Origin: Poa pratensis | Lineage: Eukaryota > Streptophyta > Magnoliopsida > Poales > Poaceae | Reading direction: 5' to 3' | Assembly: GCA_947311845.1 (NCBI GenBank) | Contig: CAMZMU010000040.1 | Coordinates: 63,118,330 to 63,182,329, forward strand | Length of the DNA stretch: 64,000 bases | Shown here: positions 56,635 through 64,000 of the stretch, in pieces | Numbering within the stretch: the stretch's first letter is position 1 | How the letters are laid out: each line of letters begins with the position of its first letter | The notes under the pieces: model-generated | The model's database searches: none | What the model was told of the DNA's origin: nothing | The model's input: only the letters and a program-made list of their open reading frames with translations | Translations under genes and position numbers: made by a program

Positions 56635-57170
56635 GTTTCTGTGTAATGAAAGCTTTTAGTCTTTCCTCTTCTTGCACACACATGACTATAGTCTTTTATA
56701 TGTCCCATTTTTCTGGGGACATGTTGTAATTGACAACAAAGGTGTCAAACTGTTGAGGCAGTGAAGCCATTACCAAGTGAACAAGGAGTGCGGACTTTAG
56801 CTCCAAATCAGCATCCATGGGCTTAAGCTTAGCTGTCATGTTGCTCATTCGGAGGATATGGACCCTTATGCCATGTGCACCTCCATTGTACTTTTCTGTC
56901 ACCAACTGTTTCAGCAGCTGGGTATCATATGTCTTTTGAAGAACCAGTGAACTCACTCTTTATCTTTTCTAGAAACTCCCATGCGGAAGCACACTCTGCA
57001 ATTGAGCCCGCAATAGCGTTCTCAATTGTGTTCTTTATAAAAACCATGCACCTTTTGTTGGTATTAACCCACTTTTGGTTCTCTAGGGTATATGCCATCT
57101 CCAATAGAGCATGGTCCCTCTTCTTTTTCTGCCATGCAGCATCATCATCTTTTTCTTCTTAAAACCACAA
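56635..57170 (-). pseudogene. Copia gag remnant; zinc knuckle and protease missing
   Basis: Minus-strand gag (UBN2-type) sequence is readable as 'KWVNTNKRCMVFIKNTIE' and 'ASAWEFLEKIKSEF', then in another frame 'LLKQLVTEKYNGG' to 'FVVNYNMSPEKWDI', and ends in 'VQEEERLKAFITQK'. It passes within about 60 bp into pre-integrase sequence near 56634. The CCHC knuckle and the aspartic protease that should lie between are absent, an internal deletion of several hundred bp. Stops and frame changes make gag non-functional. Confidence 0.85.
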
Positions 57171-58433
57171 TGATGTGTGACCATAACAACAATTGCATGT
57201 ATTAATCCAACGTTGGTCAAAATTAAAACATACAACTGTTTAGTGCAATTAAAACTATATCACCGTTGGGCAGAAAATAGCAATAAATGCACACATAACA
57301 ATAATGAATCATGATTATGTTATTAACAACGTTGGTCATAAAATAACAGAACCATAATTCACCTTTAATAATCACATCTTTTAAAATTTTAATTGTCACT
57401 TTATTTCTTTTTGCTTTTAATCAATTTCTTTTAACTATTTGCAGCGGAAAATATGAATAATATTCATAAACTTTAAACATTACAGAAACATTTCTGTCAC
57501 TTTTCTATTTTCTAAACAAATATTTCGTTGGGTTAAATTTGATTAGAAAAAAGAAAAAAAAAAACTTTGCAAAATTCTCAGAAAAACTTTTAAAAAATCA
57601 TCTCTGGAAAAACCAGACGAAATTGCGGCCCACGGCCCTTTTCTTTCCGTGCCGCCTGGGCGGTATATAACTTGGCCCACGTCGCCGTGTTACTCGCCGC
57701 ACACGGCGTCACTCTGCGGCCTTTCTAACACGGCCCACGGCCCACTCCGCGCCGCCCCGCAGCGGCCCTACTCCCTGGAACCCTAGCCCCGGTGAGATCC
57801 TAGCCGTCGGTGGGATCGGACGGTCGAGCGTGGTTGTCGGTCGATCAAAACCAACCGCAACCGCTCGACCCCTCGCCTCACTTTCTTCCTCCCCTCGCAC
57901 CTTCTCTGTTCCGAAACCGGCGGCGAAACGGTGGAGAGAGAGAGGCCCGCGGCTGGTGGCCCGCCGGAGACGGCGGCGCACCACGGTGCCGGCCCTTCCC
58001 CTCCCTTTCCTTCTCTTCCTATTTCTTTCCACCACCAAAAACTTTGCGAGAGAGGGACAAGCATGGGTGCTGTTCCTTTGCCGGCCTGCGATGGAGGAGA
58101 GGTGGCGCCGCCGCTGTCCCCCTTGCCGGTGTGCGCGAGCACCCTAGGGTGAGCGCGCCGCTGTCAAGCGGCATATCGGTGGTACCTTTGCACCCGAAAG
58201 TGTGCAGTTCTTCTCCCCGATGCCTCGGCATGCCGATGCGCATCGGGGTCGAGGGGAACAACACGGCCATGGTGAGGTGGTGCTCCTTGCCGGTGACCCG
58301 TGGTCCCGGTGATCTTTTCTTTCCCTTCTTTCTTTGAATTAGGGTTGGGGTATGGGGATCCACGGGATGGAATCGATTTGGCTTTGAAACTTTCTACCCG
58401 AAAAGATCTAGGACAAGGATGCTCTGATACCAA
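57171..58433 (-). other. Copia untranslated leader, AT-rich then GC-rich
   Basis: Sequence between the primer site and gag. The half nearest the LTR (57600-58433) is GC-rich and resembles a cereal gene leader, with open frames in several phases but no recognised domain. The other half is AT-rich. It may include captured host sequence, but no gene can be named. Confidence 0.5.
58421..58432 (-). other. Primer binding site of the copia element
   Basis: On the minus strand TGGTATCAGAGC lies one base inside the 5' LTR (58434-58854) and matches the initiator Met-tRNA 3' end. Confidence 0.92.
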
Positions 58434-58854
58434 TGTTCAAAACCACTCTAGGATCAACTAGTCTAGATGGATTCGGTAGTGCTCCTTTTGGCGATGATCT
58501 TGACAAGAGGTACTGAGAGGGAGAGGGATCGGAGAGAGGAGAGGGGAATAACTTCACCTTGGCTCGTCATGCCAGAGCCGGTGGCCATGGCGATGGGGCG
58601 ACGGCGTGTGCGTTGGCTGGCAGTGGCGGCGGCGGCGGAGCTTCCCGTCAGCACTGCGCGAGCCCTCAATCGGAAGGGCGTGGGGAAACTGGCGCACGGT
58701 CAACCTCGTTGGTTGTGCCACCGGCCCCCACCTTTTTATATACGCGCAGGTGACAGGGGCCCACCAACCAAGGAGGTTGGGCGTCCCCGATCAGGACGCG
58801 GTCAAGGGGACCGATCGACCCGTTGGGGTTCGACCGGATGAGATCAACCTAACA
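58434..58854 (-). repeat. 5' LTR of the copia element
   Basis: 421 bp, TG...CA; first LTR in the element's own direction of transcription. Confidence 0.95.
58732..58742 (-). promoter_or_regulatory. TATA box of the copia 5' LTR
   Basis: TATATAAAAAGG on the minus strand, about 112 bp into the LTR, is a good plant TATA element. The 3' LTR has TATATAAAGAGG at the same place. Confidence 0.7.
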
Positions 58855-59511
58855 CCATCGACACCCGGAAGCTCCACCTGGCGGTGTGCCACCCGCTCAT
58901 CGGCGAGACGGCCACACAACGGGCAGTGCGATGGCGTCGTCATCCGTGGTATGGTGCATTGGGTCTATAGGGATCAGGGGTGCTTATTGTGTACCCTGAA
59001 TGTCAGCGCTGACACAACGCATGTCTCGTTAATGAAGACTCCGATCCAAGTCCAACTCGATGATCGTGGCGTGGAGCTAGGAACAGTGATTGCATACGTT
59101 GCAGGAGGAAAGCTGTCGATTGTTAACAGTGCATTACGGGGCCGCATGCCACAGTTTTGGACAATGGGAGAGCAAGACAACGTTCAGCAGCGCCAAGTTG
59201 ATCTAGGATGGGTCCAACGTCCCGAGATGGTGCCCAAGGGAACCAGCATCCATGCCTTTGCGGAGAGCAAAGGTGCCATGCTAGTTCAGTGTGCAAATAG
59301 TACTCGCTTGTTCACTCTTGACCTCCAGAGCACGCAGATGGAGCCGGTAAAGGGAGAGAATGGCCACTGGTCGGCGTATGCAAGAATTTGCAGTTCATTC
59401 ATCCGGCAGCGGCATGATCCTTGCCATAGCCTTATTATATCTAACCGTCGTGTGCTCTACGAGATGGGTTGGCCATCCTACCTTCATCACCTCTCAACCG
59501 TGTGCAAATGA
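58855..59511 (+). pseudogene. F-box protein gene, 3' part
   Basis: Resumes at the duplicated target CCATC in frame with the 5' part for about 25-35 codons ('KLHLAVCHPLIGETATQ'). It then needs a frame change near 58910 to continue as 'GVVIRGMVHWVYRDQGCL', 'VIAYVAGGKLSIVN', 'GWVQRPEMVPKG', ending at the stop 59509-59511. The first frame meets a TAG at about 58962. The gene therefore carries a second, independent lesion, an indel or small deletion, besides the transposon. This C-terminal half is the variable substrate-binding-type region of cereal F-box proteins. Confidence 0.82.
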
Positions 59512-60947
59512 TGTGGCGGATGCACCATGCATGCATATTGATCTGCTGTTGTCTTATAACATGGCATGTGATCATGAATTCATGATGATTAACAGATTAA
59601 GAAAGAAGCAGAATCGACCGCAGACACAGACGACGCGAATGGTGTAACATCCGTCGGCCCAAAGAAGCGAAACCTAAGCACCAAACAAACGTACTCCCTC
59701 CGTTTCAAAATAAGTGTCTCAAGTTTGGCAAAAAGTGGATGTATCTAGACAGGTTTCAAGTATAGATACATCCATTTTTGGCAAACTTGAAACACTTATT
59801 TTTGGACGGAGTGAGTACATAAATTTCATTTACTACTGTAAATAATGTGCAAGAAGAATACGGAAAATTAAACGCCGATGACCAGTGTGCACATTTGCTT
59901 TTTGGAACTGAAGAGATTATCCATATATAAAGTTAAACAATAAAAAGCTATAAAGGATCATGGAATTTATTCATACGGCAACGCCACCCAGGTCACCTTC
60001 ACCGAGATGGAGTCGAGTTGATCAAGCTTTATTTGATGGTCGGCCTGTCCACTTAGCTTTGCTTCGCTTCGAACAACTGCGTTCAATAAAACTTCAGAGG
60101 ACCAATCGGCTGAACTTAAGATGCATCACAGTATCCCATATGACAGCAACCATCACAGTATCCTCTCAAGCACTGTCGTCAAATCTCACGATTCTAGTCG
60201 TCTTTGTGGTCTTATAACAGCTGGTACGGTTTCAGGAGAAATAAATATGGTACATTTCAGTTATGTCGTAACATCATATAATACATTTATTTAGGAACAC
60301 GGTAAATCAAACCATAAGCTGGTACACTTGTGTGATTCTCATTAATTTACGTGAGTGACACAGTTTCAACAACACTCAGATACACCGATTTGGTGCTGCG
60401 GCGTACCCCCGGTAGCAGTGGCTCTTCTCGGTGTCGTCCATCTAGGGCGCGCGTGGGCTGCCGGAGCTGGTGGCAAGGCTCCCTCTAGGGACATGGCGCG
60501 GCCGTGGGTGTTGGTGCGGAGCTCCTCCGTCCGATACCGACGATCCCTCCTCGTCAATGCTGCAAGCTCTCTGAGTCCTCCCTCGTTGGGTTGATGTTCT
60601 CTGAAGCCTTCAGAGAATCATCTCGATGTAATTTCCTTTCTAGTTTCTGGGGCGATGCTTAATCGTTCTCCGGAATGCTGTTGTAAGACATGGTGGTTTC
60701 TTTTCTATGAAATGGAACCGGGGCGGGGCCCTTTTTATCTATACAGGAAATATACCCGCAGAAACACACTTGCATAGTTCTCCAAGCTTAACTCAGAAAC
60801 CAGAGAGAGAGATTTTTTTTTTGCTATATAGCTATACTAAGGGCAGTAGCAGTCTCAACAACAACTGTTGTAAATGGCCCCGTCGTCCCCTTAACTTCCT
60901 ATGCAGATAGAACAATACATTCCTCCACTCCAGTACAGGTTATTGAT
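59512..60947. other. Intergenic region with MITE and LINE-type 3' tail
   Basis: No gene recognised. It holds a Stowaway MITE (separate entry). A GC-rich block (about 60371-60730) ending 'tatgaaatggaaccggggcgg' looks like a plant LINE 3' end, without an identified target duplication. A short frame at 59960-60217 has no domain. Confidence 0.45.
59694..59815. mobile_element. Stowaway-type MITE (122 bp)
   Basis: CTCCCTCCGTTTCAAAATAA pairs with the inverse of 'ttatttttggacggagtgag'. TA duplications lie at 59692-59693 and 59816-59817. Nearly the whole element forms one long hairpin. Non-coding. Confidence 0.93.
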
Positions 60948-63900
60948 CTAGGAGTCGATGATCGCCGACATCATCTTCTTTATCTGGTGAAAACAACTAC
61001 GTATTACCAATCAGTAAAACCACTTACGAAAGTATCAGCTAAATACACGTACACCTGTTGCATCATGGTGGCTTTCTAAAGAGTAGCGAATGGACTACAT
61101 GTATGAAACAAATTCGATGTAACTTCTTCTATGAAGCATTCATAGTGCGACAAAATATTTGGCAAAATGCTCATTTGTAAGTACTAGTAAAATTGGGACA
61201 ACAAAAGCTGTATATCATCAGTATAAATAACAAACGTATAAAGTGCGATTCTCCATTACCTCGTTCGGTTTCATTCCAATAATATCCCTGAGATCATCCA
61301 TCTGTGAAAGCAATAGAAGTGTCCGAAGTTAGATCATATCGTTGGCTAATAATATCTGATTAGTTGTGTCTAAAACTTTCTATTGAGCTATAAAACACCT
61401 ACCTCTTTAAATAACTCCGGTGAGTTCTCACGGAGCTCAATTATGCAATTTGCTCTTTTTTCTCCAATGCCCTACACAGTTATATCCAGTTATTAAGAGA
61501 AAATGAATCTGAACCTAATCATTATTAAGATCCAGAGCAAACCTTTAAGCCTTTTAATTCCTCCCTGCAAATGGATAACATGAGTTAGATAAGCAGAATA
61601 GTGCCAAAAAATTGATAAGTTAGGATTGTACTCACTTATTAGCACTGTTCAAAAAATGTCAAGCACTCTTGAACCAGAGATTTCTGTGTCAAAAGAAAAA
61701 TAGAGTTCATCAAGAAACACAAAAAGCACATATATGCTAAGGATGTGCAAAAAAGTGATAAACAAGTAACCTTCATGCCCGTGGTGCGAGCTTTAAATGA
61801 GTTACTTGGATTTTCTGCTTGCAAATATTTCAGGTGCATCACAGGAGTTTTTAGTTCAGGTACATATGTGTTGACCGGGTGGACATATTCCATGATTACT
61901 GTTTGTGTCTCTTCCGTGCCTATGATTTGTGTCATTTCCGTGCCTGCCTTTTGTGACGTCCTTCTCAATGGACGAGCACTAAAAAGCTTCAATGAGTTTG
62001 ATATCTCTCTCAGCCGGTCACATATCTTTGGAGAGTGTTTATTAGCGTTGACTGGAGTCTTCTCGGCAAATTCATCTGCAAGTGATGGTTAATTGTCAAA
62101 CAAGTTATATACCTAAAACCTTGCCAAAAAAAAACAACTTCGAGCTATGTTATACCAGATACATTAGAAGAGCAGGTCTCGCCAAAGTCTGTACATGAAC
62201 CCATTGCATGCAAATCTGACGACGAATAATCCTGAATAAAGTGATAAGAAAGATATTTGTTTATGATAAACATAACTACTAAAACCAAAATAAAAAGGTT
62301 CTCCTTTTTCTGTATAGGGCTATGTACCTGTTCCTCCGTAATACTTGAGACCCCCTTTTTTGTTTCAGATGATACAATATCTAAAGTATTGTTTGTTTTA
62401 TCAAGTCCCTGAATATTGCGTCCAACATATGTGAATCATTATTTACAAGGTTATCATTTATTCATTTACATGGTGACACTATACTGCCGAAAGAAGAAAG
62501 TACGTCGTATGTTGATGGAGCATGGATTTCCATGTATGTTGATGATTGTACCTCCTGTAAAATGATGTGGTGGAAACAATTGAAATAAAGTAATAACTGA
62601 CAACAATCACGCACAAGTGCATACTCATACTAACCTCAACTTCTTTTACTGCAGTTGGCGCAACAACTATTTCATCTTCCTACAAAGTCCATAAATTGGA
62701 TTTGATTAGTTAAAAACATGAGAAAATAACTTGAACAGCCGCAAATTTCTTGCTTACAACATTGTAACATGAGAATAATTATTATGTTTAGATATTTACC
62801 TTGGATGAATTGCTGCTCGGACATAACAAGTTACTGTATAGCAACAAAAAAAAACAATTTAAGTTGTCTGTACAAGTAAAGAAGATGGACAAGAAATGTT
62901 CCGGAGTAATGCATTGTTTGGTACCTTCCACTTGTTGTAGGTTTAGCATCCTTGTGCTTTATTTTAAGAGTAGAGAGCGACCTTTCAGATTTTTTGGCTG
63001 AATGCGAGATTGGTTGAGACCTATTAAAATAAGAAACAATATTTAGAAAGTGCAAAGCTACAATTCTTCACCACATTTTGTAGGTTTAACGAATGGTGTA
63101 GTCCCTTCCATTCATTGTGGGTTTAGCATTCTTTTGCTTCATTTTGATAGGAGCAGAGAATAAACTTCCAGATTTGTTCACAGAAAGCATGATTGGTTGA
63201 GACCTTGTAAGAAATAAAAAACACATTATTAACACAAAGTTAGTCAAATGCCAAGCTCAAATCCATTACAAGCCAGATTAGAATGCAAGCTCTTATTGGC
63301 AATGGGAGTTCGACATGCCTTTACTGCTCTGTTATTCCATTGGGGTCGATCATGCTTCTCTACTGTAGGATTTGATTCGTGTATAGAAGGGAGTAATGGC
63401 CTTGAAGAGTTTCTGACATTTGCAGATAAGTTAACATTTGGCCTTTTGGAATTTGCAGCATTCATGGATCTACGTAATTGTTCATTGGCCACTTTACTCG
63501 AGCGAGCAGCCAAGCTAATACTAGAAACAATATCTTGGCAGGAAATTTCATCCTGTATTAACCATGAAGAGATAAATCAGATTGAAATTCAATAGTGATA
63601 GTTGCGATGTATTAATTCACACAGATACACATAACAAATAATCAAGAGTATAAATTATCATGCCAAGCTAATTATTTATAAATATGAATACTAATACATG
63701 CATACAACACTCATGGATCTTTGGAATTGTTCATTGGCCACTTTACTCGAGCGAGCAGCCAAGCTAATACTAGAAACAATATCTTGGCAGGAAATTTCAT
63801 CCTGTATTAACCATGAAGTGATAAATCAGATTTAAATTCAATAGTTATAGTTGCGATGTATTAATTTGCACAGATACACATAACAAATAATCAAGAGTAT

Positions 63901-64000
63901 AAATTATCATACCAAGCTAATTATTTAAGAATATGAATACTAAGACATGCATACATCGTAGTGAAGGTATAGAAGTGTCGCGACCTAATCTAATTCACGT
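60948..64000 (-). CDS. KIN10C: KIN-10/KIF22-type kinesin, 3' part; damaged and running off the right edge
   Basis: Minus-strand exons inferred from GT-AG borders: 63552-~63244 (end of motor domain, 'DIVSSISLAARSSKVANEQ'), 63020-62925, 62833-62800, 62679-62635, 62554-62480, 62408-62328, 62231-62156, 62075-61771, 61683-61636, 61564-61543, 61471-61403, 61301-61260, 60983-60948. The C-terminus reads 'EELKGLK', 'GIGEKRANCIIELRE', 'MDDLRDIIGM', 'IKKMMSAIIDS', the helix-hairpin-helix DNA-binding tail of KIF22/KIN-10C chromokinesins, which move on microtubules and bind chromosomes. The motor lies mostly outside the window. A +1 T in exon 61683-61636 shifts the frame to a stop before the HhH tail. The donor of the 63552 exon and the use of the exon at 63105-63203 are unresolved. 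Possibly a decaying gene, or an assembly error. Confidence 0.72.
62925..63203 (-). repeat. Duplicated kinesin exon; upstream copy has lost its splice donor
   Basis: Segments 63203-63105 and 63020-62925 are homologous exons: both start GTCTCAACCAATC, both encode 'SQPI...K...KHKDAKPT/KQKNAKPT' type sequence and both end TGGAAG. The second is followed by GTAC (valid donor), the first by GGAC, so a single base change has destroyed the donor of the upstream copy. Confidence 0.8.
63463..63955 (-). repeat. 249-bp tandem duplication at the kinesin locus
   Basis: 63463-63706 and 63712-63955 are nearly identical with an offset of 249 bp. Each unit contains intron sequence, the acceptor (CAG at 63553-63555 and 63802-63804) and the first roughly 90 nt of the exon encoding the end of the motor domain. 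The upstream copy soon reaches a stop ('SVVCMY' then TAG). Confidence 0.88.

Larger units (their letters stand above)
53009..58854 (-). mobile_element. Ty1/copia retrotransposon (5846 bp, minus, TSD CCATC), coding-defective
   Basis: Two 421-bp LTRs (53009-53429, 58434-58854) with TG...CA ends, a 5-bp duplication CCATC on both sides, an initiator Met-tRNA primer site and a polypurine tract define the complete element, which runs right to left. Domain order on the minus strand (gag, integrase, RT, RNase H) is that of copia. The LTRs differ at four sites I can see, so insertion is recent. The internal region has lost the gag zinc knuckle and protease and contains several frame breaks, so movement must have been helped by an intact relative. 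It disrupts the F-box gene. Confidence 0.95.

Noticed and set aside
49143..59930. Shared segment 'cttttggaactgaagaga' near 49143 and 59901 as element termini or a long duplication
   Set aside because: The similarity is only about 20 bp and no target duplications or matching flanks were found.
1..64000. CRISPR arrays, operons, ribosome-binding sites, tRNA or rRNA genes
   Set aside because: The sequence is plant nuclear DNA; none of these signals was seen apart from the tRNA-like head of the SINE.

Overview
The window is nuclear DNA of a grass, most probably a Triticeae cereal (wheat, Aegilops or barley type). It has intron-rich plant genes, GC-rich first exons and nested transposable elements (TEs). 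One 2.1-kb LTR has BARE1/WIS/Angela-type ends. No bacterial, organellar or CRISPR features are present. The species call is inference from TE families and gene content.

Three host genes can be followed exon by exon. (1) At 7970-14492 (+), an 18-exon gene encodes a protein of about 1048 residues with a cysteine-rich Tify/Jas-like region, two PHD fingers and a C-terminal GNAT-type acetyltransferase domain (IDM1-like chromatin family). (2) At 44158-48555 (+), an 8-exon gene encodes a 402-residue WD40 protein of the WDR89 family. (3) At 60948 to beyond the right edge (-), the 3' part of a KIN-10/KIF22-type kinesin carries a +1 homopolymer frameshift and two local duplications that involve exons. 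Broken host genes are an F-box gene split by a copia element (52532-53008 and 58855-59511) and an mTERF fragment (18240-18766).

Most of the rest is TEs, many with termini and target-site duplications (TSDs) readable to the base. From left to right: a LINE remnant interrupted by a solo LTR (1509-3016, TSD TACTC) and cut off by a BARE1-like LTR (3821-5895); a Helitron (15118-17115) carrying an RNase H-like fragment; a very young 13.8-kb element with 5.4-kb LTRs and almost no coding sequence (19863-33656, TSD AGTTC, LARD-like) sitting inside a GC-rich repeat; a Stowaway MITE (35332-35604); a GC-rich non-LTR element (35641-43185) split by a CACTA transposon (36061-40665, TSD CCC, with a B3-like gene) and by a second solo LTR (41190-42567, TSD TGCAC); a tRNA-type SINE (43266-43642); a second Stowaway MITE (50595-50755); a second, intact copy of the GC-rich non-LTR element (50986-52456, 13-bp TSD); the copia element (53009-58854, TSD CCATC); and a third Stowaway MITE (59694-59815).

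The least explained item is the GC-rich, about 1.5-kb, apparently ORF-less non-LTR element. Its two best copies each carry five or six instances of a short palindromic motif (CGGGGYGGYGGCCCCGG), and the motif closes an internal tandem unit. Also worth a second look: the young LARD-like element, the coding-defective but recently moved copia element, the CACTA element with a B3-like passenger, and the kinesin locus with a duplicated exon whose splice donor is destroyed. All coordinates and splice sites were read by eye; family names come from recalled knowledge and no database was searched.
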